Source of the DNA: Saprospirales bacterium
GTDB lineage: Bacteria > Bacteroidota > Bacteroidia > Chitinophagales > Saprospiraceae
DNA: 64,000 nt
NCBI GenBank assembly: GCA_016711045.1
Contig: JADJTT010000008.1
Location: forward strand, 248,001-312,000
Direction of reading: 5' to 3'
Shown here: positions 51,541 through 61,122 of the stretch, piece by piece
Numbering within the stretch: the stretch's first letter is position 1
How the letters are laid out: every line of letters starts with the position of its first letter
The notes under the pieces: model-generated
The model's input: only the letters and a program-made list of their open reading frames with translations
Databases searched by the model: none
What the model was told of the DNA's origin: nothing
Position numbers and translations under genes: made by a program

Positions 51541-53727
51541 ATGAAAACGTTCTGGCTCAGCCTGATGACCCTCATCCAACGGGTCGCGAATCAAGTGGAT
51601 CTTGATTTTCAACCCCGTCAGTCCACGCAACTGCGGCTCCGATTTGAAAAAGCCCTGCGTTGGTTAAAGGGCTTTGTGAGTTCCATGGTTGACCCTATAA
51701 AACCTGTCAAGGCGGAGGCGCCGAGCCAAGAGCTCCCGCCTGTTTTCCGCCGGGAACGGGAAAGAAGCCACCCCCGAAATCTCCTACCACCCATCCAACG
51801 ATATTCCACAAACGAAGGAGAGCTGGGAGAGACAGCCTCCAGCCCTCCATCTTCCCCCGGTAACACAGGCCCGCAGAAAGGACGGAACGTCTTCTTCTCC
51901 GGGTCTTTGCCGTTTGAGGATGGGCGTAATTCAAATAAATCGTTATCAACCAATTGGTTAGCTTCTTTTTTTGCCAATAGAAAATCCTTTGACATGGTCC
52001 CCAACTCTACTATCGGAAAACTCCACCACTCGAAAAAAAGTAATGCCGCCGCAACGGCCAGAAATCCTTTTTTCTTACTAAAAACCTTGGCATTTTTGGT
52101 GTGTATGCTTGGAATGCAGGTCGCCTTTGCGCAGACCGATATTCAGATAACCCAAGTATCGGTTAGCGATAATACGCCCAATGAGCTGCAAGACATTACT
52201 TTCACAGTGAAGATAAAGAATAATGGTCCGCAGGCTACCACAGCGTTGCAGATCCTGGATCTGCTGCCGGCAAGCATGACCTTTGTTTCCTATACGGCGG
52301 ATCAGGGGACCTATACTTCAGGTACCGGTATTTGGAATATTGGCGCATTGGCCAGCGGCCAGACCAGGCAGCTGGATATCGTGGCACATCCCAACACCGG
52401 AACCAGCGGGGCTACTATCATCAATACCGCCAGCTATTCTTCGTCCACTCCGGCCGATAATAATGCTTCCAATAACACATTGTCCGTAACTTTTACCGTC
52501 AACCAGCCCGATATCCTGGTCACTAAATCAGTGAACGACGCAACTCCGACGGAAGGACAAACCATTCTATATACGATTGTAGCTAAAAACAACGGATCCC
52601 AGAATGCGCCGGCGACAGGATTGGTCATTACAGACCTGTTACCAACGGGATTGACCTACGTACCCGGCAGTTCTACCATCCCGGCAGGCACTACCTATAA
52701 TGCAGGGACCGGCGCCTGGACGATCGGCACCCTGAACGATAATGTGACCGTAACCCTTGTGTTAGCCGCTACCGTAAATACGGGAACAAGTGGTCAGGCC
52801 AAAACCAATACGGCCAGTGTAACGGCCATTGATCAGCCGGAGGAAGGGGTATTTGCCAGTACGGCCTCGGTGAATATTTTAGTGAACAAGCCCGATATTC
52901 TGGTGACTAAAGCGGTCAACGATAATACGCCGGACGTGGGTCAAACGATTTTGTATACGATCACGGCAAAGAACGTCGGGACGGCAGATGCGCCTGCTAC
53001 CGGATTGGTCATTACCGATCTGTTGCCTTCCGGATTGACCTACGTGCCCGGCAGTTCCACTATCCCGGCAGGTACGACGTATAATGCAGGGACCGGCGCC
53101 TGGACGATCGGCACCTTGAACGATAACGTGACGGTAACCCTAATTTTGGCCGCCACGGTCAATGCAGGCCAAAGTGGCCAGACCATGACGAACACCGCCA
53201 GTGTGACGGCCATCAATCAACCCGAAGAGAGCACAGCCAATAATACGGCCTCCATCCCGATTACCGTCAATTTTCCAGATATCCAGATACTCAAAACGGT
53301 TTCCAATGGTCCGTATAACGAAGGCACCAATTTAACCTATACTGTCACGGTGAAAAACCTGGGCCCTTCACCGGCCACCGGATTGAAGGTGAAGGACCTG
53401 CTACCTGGAGTGATGACCTATGTCAGTTCGACGGTGACCCAGGGAACGTATACGCCTGGTACCGGAATTTGGGATATCGGCGCCCTGGCAAGCGGGCAAC
53501 AAAGAGTGCTGACCATAACGGCTAAACCGAATAGCGGTACATCCGGTACGGATGTGACCAATACCGCCCTTTTGTACCAATTGGACCAGAACGATACCAA
53601 TACCTCTAATAACAGCGCAAGTGTGGAAATCCAGGTGGCTACGGCAGACCTGCTGTTGACCAAATCGGTCAATGATAACACCCCGGACGTAGCAAACCCT
53701 CACCTTTACTGTTCTTCTGAAAAATAA
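51541..53727 (+). CDS. Giant protein B, N-terminal fragment with DUF11 repeats
   Basis: 728 residues. The ORF begins MKTFWLSLMTLIQRVANQ, but the obvious signal peptide (NPFFLLKTLAFLVCMLGMQVAFAQ) ends only at residue about 197. An in-frame ATG at 51994 would put it at residue about 46, which is also long. Four DUF11 domains follow, with repeats of VTKSVNDxTPxxGQTILYTIxAKNxGxxxAPATGLVITDLLPxGLTYVPGSS. The frame is lost near 53695, where the sequence resumes PLTFTVLLKNNGPGNATNV. A start at either ATG is possible. Confidence 0.8.
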   Translation: MKTFWLSLMTLIQRVANQVDLDFQPRQSTQLRLRFEKALRWLKGFVSSMVDPIKPVKAEAPSQELPPVFRRERERSHPRNLLPPIQRYSTNEGELGETASSPPSSPGNTGPQKGRNVFFSGSLPFEDGRNSNKSLSTNWLASFFANRKSFDMVPNSTIGKLHHSKKSNAAATARNPFFLLKTLAFLVCMLGMQVAFAQTDIQITQVSVSDNTPNELQDITFTVKIKNNGPQATTALQILDLLPASMTFVSYTADQGTYTSGTGIWNIGALASGQTRQLDIVAHPNTGTSGATIINTASYSSSTPADNNASNNTLSVTFTVNQPDILVTKSVNDATPTEGQTILYTIVAKNNGSQNAPATGLVITDLLPTGLTYVPGSSTIPAGTTYNAGTGAWTIGTLNDNVTVTLVLAATVNTGTSGQAKTNTASVTAIDQPEEGVFASTASVNILVNKPDILVTKAVNDNTPDVGQTILYTITAKNVGTADAPATGLVITDLLPSGLTYVPGSSTIPAGTTYNAGTGAWTIGTLNDNVTVTLILAATVNAGQSGQTMTNTASVTAINQPEESTANNTASIPITVNFPDIQILKTVSNGPYNEGTNLTYTVTVKNLGPSPATGLKVKDLLPGVMTYVSSTVTQGTYTPGTGIWDIGALASGQQRVLTITAKPNSGTSGTDVTNTALLYQLDQNDTNTSNNSASVEIQVATADLLLTKSVNDNTPDVANPHLYCSSEK

Positions 53728-53767
53728 CGGCCCTGGAAATGCGACCAATGTCCTGGTCAGGGATACA

Positions 53768-54406
53768 TTGCCAGCCGGGCTGACGTTTGTCGCTTTCACG
53801 CAAATACCGGCCGGAACTACGGCCACTTATGATTTGCCGTCCAAGACTATAACCTGGAATACGCCCGCCTTAAACTCGGGTTCAAATTTTTCACTGAAAT
53901 TTACCACCACTGTGGACGGCGGCTATGGCGCCCATACCATTATCAATAAGGCCAAGATTTATGATTTTGACCAGGTGGACCCAAATACAGCCGATAATAC
54001 CTCGTCGGTCAGTATGCTTGTAAACGGGGCCGATCTGCAGGTCACCAAAACGGTGAGCAATCCGGCGCCCAATCCGCTCGATAATATTACCTATACCATT
54101 GTTATCTATAACAACGGCCCGCTTAAAGCAAACGATATTACACTTACGGATATACTGCCTTCCGGGGTAACGTATGTATCCTCTACGATTTCTCAGGGTA
54201 ACCCATACAATTCCGTAAACGGCACCTGGTTTGCCAATGATATCAATGCACTGGCGTCTGCAACCCTGACCATTACAGCACAGGTGAAAGCTGCCGGTAT
54301 CACATTGGGGAGTTCCCTGCCAATAACTCCAGTTCGGCCCTTATTGCCATTGGCGAAGCCGACCTGGGCATCACCAAAACGGCATCAGCGCCTGGGGATG
54401 CCGTAG
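53768..54406 (+). CDS. Giant protein B, DUF11 fragment 2
   Basis: 212 residues that hold one and a half DUF11 domains (PAGLTFVAFTQIPAGTTATYD and DLQVTKTVSNPAPNPLDNITYTIVIYNNGP). The frame changes at the G-run near 54305-54310; the other frame reads EFPANNSSSALIAIGEADLGITKTASAPGDAVAF up to a TAG. Confidence 0.7.
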   Translation: MPAGLTFVAFTQIPAGTTATYDLPSKTITWNTPALNSGSNFSLKFTTTVDGGYGAHTIINKAKIYDFDQVDPNTADNTSSVSMLVNGADLQVTKTVSNPAPNPLDNITYTIVIYNNGPLKANDITLTDILPSGVTYVSSTISQGNPYNSVNGTWFANDINALASATLTITAQVKAAGITLGSSLPITPVRPLLPLAKPTWASPKRHQRLGMP

Positions 54407-54441
54407 CATTCTAGGAAGGGGAACCGGTTACCTACACCCTT

Positions 54442-55755
54442 GTGATAGAGAACTACGGCCCTCATAATGCTCCGTTGGTACAGGTAAACGATTTGCTTCC
54501 CTCGGATGTGACCTATACCTCCCACAGCGGCGGCACCTATAATCCGGTCACTGGAATATGGACCGTTGGAGCTCTGAATGTTAGCTCCACCGCTACCTTA
54601 ACTATAAATGCTACCGTAAATACAGGGACTGCAGGCAGGGCTATTGTAAATACGGCGACGGTAAGCTCGCCCATGAATGAACCGATAAGCGCTACGCACC
54701 CCAACACCGATGATGTAACCATCCAGGTGCATGGAGCCGATCTCGAGGTCGTCAAAACGACCACCGCGGTGCCTCCCATCGTAGAATTGGACCCGGTGCA
54801 ATATACCGTCACCGTGACCAACAATGGTCCGGATAATGCTACGGGTATTACCATTACCGATTATTTGCCGATCAATCTGGCCTTCGTATCCTATACGGCC
54901 AGCCAGGGTACCTATAATGAGATTACGGGGTTGTGGAGCGGGATCAGCCTGACCAACGGTCAGTCAGCGACCCTGACCATCAATACGACCATCGAATCGG
55001 GTGGCGGGATCACCAATACAGCCAGCGTGACCGCCTCCAGCGAGCTGGATTCCTATACCGATAATAATACGTCTTCGGTATTCCTTTCCGCCCTGAAATC
55101 CTTTGATGCAGGGGCTTGTATCATCAACATGGGCCAGACGCCCCAAACCTATAACAACACCCTGAAGGCCTACGGGTTGGTATATAAACTCGTGCACGAC
55201 AACCAGATCCCGGTTTATTGGGCCATCCGGCCGGATAAGACCTTTCAGGATCAGGTCAATAAAGTGGATGAGGTCGACTTCACGGTCAACGGGGTCAATT
55301 ATAAAACAGGGGCCTTTATCATTGACGAAGGCTTCATGGGCGTGGCTCAGCCGGTTATCAACAGCTGGCTGGCGCTTTACCCCACCATGCAAGTCAATTG
55401 CAACCTGCCGGCATTTGAAGCGCCTATCCACGATGTCATTACCAGTTTCCCGCGTGCGGTACTGGATGAACAAAATGGCGGGTTGATCGAGAGCGCTTTT
55501 TATGACAAAATCGGGCTCACCAATCAGATTGTCGGGTATTACGACCCCCCACCAATCAGGAGCCGATCTATAGCCTGTACCGGCCCGACGGTTTGCCGAG
55601 CAACCTTAATCTTTGTGATGACATCTATGCCATGCCGCACGCCGACCCGCATACCTGGAGTACACTGGATAAGGAAACGTTTGATGCCTACATTAAAAAC
55701 GGGGGCTGGCTCTGGGCTGCTTGCCACGCACCCAGTTCGCTGGAAACCCTGGTAG
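54442..55755 (+). CDS. Giant protein B, DUF11 domains and first part of a globular module
   Basis: This fragment follows the in-frame TAG at 54412-54414. It has two and a half DUF11 domains (VIENYGPHNAPLVQVNDLLPSD, YTVTVTNNGPDNATGITITDYLP), then at 55.1 kb a non-repetitive module begins: SFDAGACIINMGQTPQTYNN, AYGLVYKLVHDNQIPVYWAIRPD and VDFTVNGVNYKTGAFII. The frame is lost in the C-run 55545-55550; one more C gives PPTNQEPIYSLYRPDGLPSN. The last 65 residues of the ORF are out of frame. Confidence 0.75.
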   Translation: MIENYGPHNAPLVQVNDLLPSDVTYTSHSGGTYNPVTGIWTVGALNVSSTATLTINATVNTGTAGRAIVNTATVSSPMNEPISATHPNTDDVTIQVHGADLEVVKTTTAVPPIVELDPVQYTVTVTNNGPDNATGITITDYLPINLAFVSYTASQGTYNEITGLWSGISLTNGQSATLTINTTIESGGGITNTASVTASSELDSYTDNNTSSVFLSALKSFDAGACIINMGQTPQTYNNTLKAYGLVYKLVHDNQIPVYWAIRPDKTFQDQVNKVDEVDFTVNGVNYKTGAFIIDEGFMGVAQPVINSWLALYPTMQVNCNLPAFEAPIHDVITSFPRAVLDEQNGGLIESAFYDKIGLTNQIVGYYDPPPIRSRSIACTGPTVCRATLIFVMTSMPCRTPTRIPGVHWIRKRLMPTLKTGAGSGLLATHPVRWKPW

Positions 55756-58013
55756 ATGTCCCCAGTATCCCGGGGCCTGCGCCCGATATGAATTATCTAT
55801 CCAATGAAGGGCTGGTCCTCTGGGGCGACCACGGCGACGGGACCCCACCATACTCCTACAGTATGGATGCGGGGCATTATGCCTCCGAGTTCGCTTCCGA
55901 TCCCTTTATGCAATTTATCGGAAATATTGACGGGGCTCTGCAAAGCGGATCCGAACAAATATATATCCCCTTTGCCGCCGGCTGGCGCTCAAGCACCTCC
56001 ATCGCTGTTTATGATCCGGACCATCCGGAACGGACAGGTACGGGCCAGTACCCCCTAAATGCAGCAGCCTTGGTGGCTTATGGCCATGCTTATGGCAACC
56101 CTGATTACGGAATGATCGTGTATGAAGCTTCCCATACGATTGCTTCCGGCACCGAAGCCGAAAACGTGGGCGCTGCACGTATTTATGGCAACTTTTGGTT
56201 ACAGGCCGGTATTGAGTTCCGTCCGGACATTACACCGATCTCCCTGCCTTCCGAGATCTACGCCGGCGATATAGCCACTTTCTCGATTTCTGCTACGGGA
56301 AAAACCGCTCCGCTCACTTATCTATGGACTTCCGACTGTGGAGGTGCCTTTCGAATCCTACCTCCCCGACGACGGATTATACACCTCCTGGTATCGGGAG
56401 TAACGACTTGCATCGTTCGCCTGGTTGTCAAGGACGGCTGTGGACGGGAGAATTTCCTGGCCAGTTCATTTAAGGTATTCCCATTGGCAGATATGCAGAT
56501 CACCAAAACCGGGCCGGCCACCAAAATAGCCGGGGGAAATATTACGTATACTATTTCCATTTATAATGCCGGGCCAAGCGACGGCTTGAATGTAGTGGTA
56601 GAAGATATCCTCCCTGCAGGGCTGACTTATGTGAGCTCTACGGCTTCTATCGGCAGTTGGACGGCTCCTGACTGGACAGTGGGTACCGTAGCAGCCGGCG
56701 CCACAGAGACTTTTACCATCGTAGCGACGGTAGACAGCAACCTGCCCAATGGCACCGTGATCACCAACGTCGCAACGATCAGCACGACATCCACAGATCC
56801 CAATCCAGGTGATAATACGGATGAAGTTTCGACAACCGTGCTGGCTCCTCAATTGACCGTGACCAAGTCGGCTACGGAAACAAGTTATAGTTCCATAGGC
56901 GAAGTGATCCACTACACCATTACAGTAGAGAACACAGGTAGCATAATAATAGACAATATCGCGGTGACCGATGCAAACGCGGATCCGGGAAGTATCACCT
57001 ACCAATTCGGAGACTTGAATATGAACGGTATCATGGAGGTAGGCGAGATTTGGACGTATAGTGCTATCCATACCGTGACAGCAGGAGATATTACCAATGG
57101 ACAAGTAGTGAACACGGCCTCCGCCACTGGAGATGATCCGAATAATAACCCGGTAACAGACAATAGTAACCAGGTGATCGTACCACTAAACTACATGCCG
57201 GTAGCTAACAATGACGTCAATTCAACGCTAATAAATACGCCGGTAAGCGGCGCCGCCCAGACCAACGACGTGCCTAGCGCCGATGGTGGAAACGTATGGA
57301 GCCTGATCGGGTTGAACGGTGGTGCGGCCAATGGAACGGTAACGATGGATGCTTCGGGTAATTACACGTACACCCCAAACCCAGGCTTCTTCGGTACGGA
57401 TGTATTTACGTATGAAATATGTGATGTGGACATGGACTGCGATCCTGCTACGGTAACGATTACGGTAGAAAACCCCATTATCGGGATCGCGAAAAACCTG
57501 ACCAGTATTGTCAATAACCTGAATGGCACCTACACGGTCAATATCCTTTTGACAGTGGAGAACTTCGGCAATGTGATTTTAAGCGATCTGAAGGTGTATG
57601 ATAATATCACTGCCCAGTTTGTCGGCGCCAGCCCGGCTTCTTTCGTAGCCACCAGCGGCACACTGACTGCCAATGCAGGTTGGAACGGTACAGCTTCCAG
57701 CAATATTCTCGTCCCGGGACAATCCCTGGGCGTGGGTGCTTCTGGCACAGTAAGTATCAGCTTTGTGATCACCCCGCCGTTTGTAACCACTTACCTGAAC
57801 CTGGCTACAGCCCAGGGAACCAGCCCAGGGAACGCCACCGTGAGCGATACATCGACAGATGGCCTCGATCCGGACGGCACCGATAATGACAACAACCCCG
57901 ACGAGATGGACCCCACCCTTGTGCCTATTCCGTCGGCTGACCTTAGTCTCCAAAATCGCCCAGTACCGGCACGCCCAATGTGGGTGACGTCATTACCTTT
58001 ACCATTACCGTAA
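55593..58013 (+). CDS. Giant protein B, rest of globular module plus DUF11 and cadherin-like domains
   Basis: 806 residues. The first 220 finish the module started upstream: ADPHTWSTLDKETFDAYIKN, GGWLWAACHAPSSLETLV, VLWGDHGDGTPPY, VAYGHAYGNPDYGMIVYEASH and AARIYGNFWLQAG. The GGWLWAACHA stretch looks like a nucleophile elbow of class I glutamine amidotransferase-like folds, but this is only a resemblance. A PKD-like part around 56340-56400 is out of frame between two indels. Then follow DUF11, a DUF11-related unit (VTKSATETSYSSIGEVIHYTI), a cadherin-like repeat (ANNDVNSTLINTPVSGAAQTND...DVFTYEICDVDMDC) and another DUF11-like unit. Confidence 0.78.
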   Translation: MPSNLNLCDDIYAMPHADPHTWSTLDKETFDAYIKNGGWLWAACHAPSSLETLVDVPSIPGPAPDMNYLSNEGLVLWGDHGDGTPPYSYSMDAGHYASEFASDPFMQFIGNIDGALQSGSEQIYIPFAAGWRSSTSIAVYDPDHPERTGTGQYPLNAAALVAYGHAYGNPDYGMIVYEASHTIASGTEAENVGAARIYGNFWLQAGIEFRPDITPISLPSEIYAGDIATFSISATGKTAPLTYLWTSDCGGAFRILPPRRRIIHLLVSGVTTCIVRLVVKDGCGRENFLASSFKVFPLADMQITKTGPATKIAGGNITYTISIYNAGPSDGLNVVVEDILPAGLTYVSSTASIGSWTAPDWTVGTVAAGATETFTIVATVDSNLPNGTVITNVATISTTSTDPNPGDNTDEVSTTVLAPQLTVTKSATETSYSSIGEVIHYTITVENTGSIIIDNIAVTDANADPGSITYQFGDLNMNGIMEVGEIWTYSAIHTVTAGDITNGQVVNTASATGDDPNNNPVTDNSNQVIVPLNYMPVANNDVNSTLINTPVSGAAQTNDVPSADGGNVWSLIGLNGGAANGTVTMDASGNYTYTPNPGFFGTDVFTYEICDVDMDCDPATVTITVENPIIGIAKNLTSIVNNLNGTYTVNILLTVENFGNVILSDLKVYDNITAQFVGASPASFVATSGTLTANAGWNGTASSNILVPGQSLGVGASGTVSISFVITPPFVTTYLNLATAQGTSPGNATVSDTSTDGLDPDGTDNDNNPDEMDPTLVPIPSADLSLQNRPVPARPMWVTSLPLPLP

Positions 58014-58366
58014 CCAACGATGGCCCAGACGCAGCCACCGGTGTAGAAGTGAAAGACTACGTACCGGCTGGATACAGCGGTATTACGGCCATCGACAATG
58101 GCGGTACCGAAAGTGGAGGCACGATCACCTGGACCGGACTGAGCATTCCGGCCAATGATTTCATTACCCTGACTTTCCAGGTTACGGTCGACGCCCCCAC
58201 CGGCGCGCCCAACGAATATAAAAACGTGACGCAGGTGACGGATTCGGATCTCCTGGATCCCGACTCCCAGCCCAACAACCTGTTCGGCAATACCCCGCCC
58301 AGGATGATGAGGCCGCGGCTACGGTCGTTCCGAAACAATCCGACCTGTCGCTGGTCAAAACGATGA
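57980..58366 (+). CDS. Giant protein B, DUF11 fragment
   Basis: One DUF11 domain (GDVITFTITVTNDGPDAATGVEVKDYVPAGYSGITAID). It is out of frame at its end, and the paralogous unit in the other frame continues VVPKQSDLSLVKTMSNTTPNVGDEV. Confidence 0.65.
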   Translation: MGDVITFTITVTNDGPDAATGVEVKDYVPAGYSGITAIDNGGTESGGTITWTGLSIPANDFITLTFQVTVDAPTGAPNEYKNVTQVTDSDLLDPDSQPNNLFGNTPPRMMRPRLRSFRNNPTCRWSKR

Positions 58367-58373
58367 GCAACAC

Positions 58374-59590
58374 CACGCCGAATGTCGGTGATGAAGTTAC
58401 TTTCACGCTTACGATTACGAATGCCGGCCCGGATGCTGCTACCGGCGTAGCCGCACAGGACTTCGTTCCTGCTGGTTTCAGTGCGATCAATACGATCTCC
58501 AACAGCGGCGTGGAAAGCCCGGCAGGTACCATCAACTGACCGGGTCTGTCGGTCCCGGTTGGTACGCTGGCGCTTACGTTTAAAGCCACAGTAGATGCCC
58601 CGACGGGCGCCCTGGATGAATATAAAAACACGGCACAGATTACCGATTCCGACCAATATGATCCAGATTCTGATCCGACTACCGGTCCTGGCGTAGATGA
58701 CCTGGGCGACAACCTGGCTGATGACGATGAGACTTTGTAACAGCCATACCGAAGACAGCCGACTTGTCGCTGGTCAAAACGATAAACGTCCCCCAGCCGA
58801 ATATCGGCGACGAAGTTACCTTCACGCTTACGATCACGAATGCCGGCCCGGATGCTGCTACTGGCGTAGCCGTACAGGACCTCGTTCCTGCTGGTTTCAG
58901 TGCGATCAATACGATCTCCAACAGCGGCGTGGAAAGTCCGGCAGGTACCATCAACTGGACTGGTCTGTCGGTCCCGGTTGGTACGCTGGCGCTTACGTTT
59001 AAAGCCACAGTAGATGCCCCGACGGGCGCCCTGGATGAATATAAAAACACGGCACAGATTACCGATTCCGACCAATATGATCCAGATTCTGATCCGACTA
59101 CCGGTCCTGGCGTAGATGACCTGGGCGACAACCTGGCTGATGACGATGAGACTTTTGTAACAGTCGTGCCTAAGCAGGCAGATCTGTCGCTGGTAAAAAC
59201 AGCATCATCTTCTACGCCGAATGTCGGCGATGAAGTTACTTTCACGCTTACGATCACGAATGCCGGCCTGATGCGCTACTGGCGTAGCCGTACAGGACCT
59301 CGTTCCCTGCTGGTTTCAGTGCGATCAATACGATCTCCAACAGCGGCGTGAAAGTCCGGCAGGTACCATCAACTGGACTGGTCTGTCGGTCCCGGTTGGT
59401 ACGCTGGCGCTTACGTTTAAAGCCACAGTAGATGCCCCAACGGGCGCTCCGGATGAATATAAAAACACGGCTCAGATCACCGATTCCGACCAATATGACC
59501 CGGATTCTGATCCGACTACTGGTCCTGGCGTAGATGACCTGGGCGACAACCTGGCTGATGACGATGAGACTTTTGTAACCCTGGTACCGA
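58374..59590 (+). repeat. Three near-identical DUF11 units (about 420 bp each)
   Basis: Units starting near 58375, 58792 and 59215 are almost identical at DNA level. They differ mainly by small indels, for example TTTT against TTT in the codons for ETFVT (near 59150 and 58735) and GGCCTGATGCGC against GGCCCGGATGCTGC (near 59262). Unit 1 has a TGA at 58538 where unit 2 has TGG. These differences break the frame in units 1 and 3, while unit 2 is open. Confidence 0.8.
58764..59351 (+). CDS. Giant protein B, intact DUF11 unit 2 fragment
   Basis: 195 residues that hold the complete second unit of the near-identical triplet and the start of the third. SLVKTINVPQPNIGDEVTFTLTITNAGPDAATGVAVQDLVPAGF is fully in frame. 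It serves as the reference for the damaged neighbours. It ends in the double indel near 59265-59305. Confidence 0.7.
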   Translation: MSLVKTINVPQPNIGDEVTFTLTITNAGPDAATGVAVQDLVPAGFSAINTISNSGVESPAGTINWTGLSVPVGTLALTFKATVDAPTGALDEYKNTAQITDSDQYDPDSDPTTGPGVDDLGDNLADDDETFVTVVPKQADLSLVKTASSSTPNVGDEVTFTLTITNAGLMRYWRSRTGPRSLLVSVRSIRSPTAA

Positions 59591-59592
59591 AA

Positions 59593-60063
59593 GTGTCAGA
59601 CCTGTCGCTGACCAAATTGATCAGCAACGCTACGCCTAATGCCGGTGACGTGGTGACCTTCACCATTCAAATTTCCAACCTCGGCCCCGATGCGGCTACC
59701 GGTGTGGAAGTGAAAGACTACGTGCCTGCCGGCTTCGGTACCATTACTGCAATCAGCGATGGCGGTACCCTGTCGGGCAGCACCGTTACCTGGACCGGCA
59801 TGAGCGTCCCGGTTGGCGCCAATACCGTGACCCGGACCTTCCAGGCCACCGTAATTGCCCCGACCGGCGCTCCGGACGAGTATAAGAATACCACAGAGGT
59901 GACGGATTCCGATCAGTACGATCCGGATTCGCAACCCAACAATATGGCAGGCAATACGCCGGCGCAAGACGATGAAGCCTTCGCTAAGGCAATCGTTCAA
60001 CAGGCAGACCTCTGCTGTCCAAATCGGTCAGCCCGCTCAACCCGAACGTCGGCCAAACCGTGA
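59593..60063 (+). CDS. Giant protein B, DUF11 fragment
   Basis: 156 residues with one complete DUF11 unit (DLSLTKLISNATPNAGDVVTFTIQISNLGPDAATGVEVKDYVPAGF). The frame breaks near 60010 in QADLCCPNRSARS; the expected reading is QADLLLSKSVSPLNPNVGQTVTFTI. Confidence 0.65.
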   Translation: MSDLSLTKLISNATPNAGDVVTFTIQISNLGPDAATGVEVKDYVPAGFGTITAISDGGTLSGSTVTWTGMSVPVGANTVTRTFQATVIAPTGAPDEYKNTTEVTDSDQYDPDSQPNNMAGNTPAQDDEAFAKAIVQQADLCCPNRSARSTRTSAKP

Positions 60064-60257
60064 CCTTCACGATCACGGTGACCAACCTCGGCCCGGACGC
60101 AGCTACCGGCGTGGCCGTTAGAAGACTATCTACCTGCCGGTTACAGCAACATCACGGCGATCAGCGACCTGGGTACAGAATCGGGAGGCACGGTCTCCTG
60201 GTCCGGCCTGACCGTACCGGCATTCGGCAGCAAAGTGCCTGACCTTCCAGGCTACGG

Positions 60258-60794
60258 TTGACGCACCCACCGGCGCACCCGGAGGAATACCATAACGTAG
60301 CCCAGGTAACCGACGCGGACCAGACCGACCCGAACTCGACGCCCAACAACCTGGTAGGCAATACCCCGGTGGAGAACGACGAAGACGATGCCTCGGTAAC
60401 GCCGAAACAGGCCGATATCTCGTTGGTTAAAACAGTCAGCACCACGACCCCGAATGCGGGCGATGTGGTGACCTTTACCATCACATTGTCCAATGCCGGC
60501 CCGGATGCGGCTACCGGCGTGGAGATCAAGGACTATGTGCCGGCTGGTTATAGCAGCATCACGGCGATCAGTGGTTCCGGTACCCTTTCCGGCAGTACGA
60601 TCACCTGGAGTGGGAAAACTATTCCGGTGGGCTCCAATACCCTGACCCTGACCTTCCAGGCCACCGTGGACAATCCGACGGGCGCACAGGATGAATATAA
60701 AAACGTAGCCGAGGTAACGGCCAGCGATGTGTACGCCCCCGATTCGCAGCCCAATAACCCCAGGTGTGGACGAAAATACACCGGCCCAGGATGA
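60258..60794 (+). CDS. Giant protein B, DUF11 fragment
   Basis: 178 residues with one complete unit (ISLVKTVSTTTPNAGDVVTFTITLSNAGPDAATGVEIKDYVPAGYSSITAISG). The frame changes near 60755-60765 before the acidic linker. Confidence 0.65.
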   Translation: MTHPPAHPEEYHNVAQVTDADQTDPNSTPNNLVGNTPVENDEDDASVTPKQADISLVKTVSTTTPNAGDVVTFTITLSNAGPDAATGVEIKDYVPAGYSSITAISGSGTLSGSTITWSGKTIPVGSNTLTLTFQATVDNPTGAQDEYKNVAEVTASDVYAPDSQPNNPRCGRKYTGPG

Positions 60795-61122
60795 TGAAGA
60801 CGATGCTTCGGTGACACCGAAACAGTCCGACCTGGTCTTGGTGAAAGAAGTAAGCCCGGCCAACCCGAACGTAGGCGATGTGGTGACCTTCTCCATCAAA
60901 TTATCGAATGTGGGTCCGGACCCGGCTACCGGCGTTTCTGTAGAAGACTACGTCCCGGCTGGTTTCAGCGCTATTGCATCGATCAGCGACGCGGGCACCG
61001 AATCGGGTGGCACCGTTAGTTGGTCCGGGCTGAGCGTACCCGTGGGTGCCGATACAAAAATTCTGACCTTCCAGGCTACCGTGGATGCTCCCACGGCGCT
61101 CCCGGTGAATACACCAACCTAG
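60727..61122 (+). CDS. Giant protein B, DUF11 fragment
   Basis: 131 residues: an acidic linker (NTPAQDDEDDASVTPKQSD) followed by most of a unit (LVLVKEVSPANPNVGDVVTFSIKLSNVGPDPATGVSVEDYVPAGF). The frame breaks near 61095. From there to 62100 indels are so dense (at least ten) that no unit is fully open. Confidence 0.65.
   Translation: MCTPPIRSPITPGVDENTPAQDDEDDASVTPKQSDLVLVKEVSPANPNVGDVVTFSIKLSNVGPDPATGVSVEDYVPAGFSAIASISDAGTESGGTVSWSGLSVPVGADTKILTFQATVDAPTALPVNTPT

Noticed and set aside
54412..54414. In-frame TAG in giant B considered as stop-codon recoding
   Set aside because: It lies in a gene with many indels and errors, and no other gene shows readthrough of TAG; a base error is simpler.
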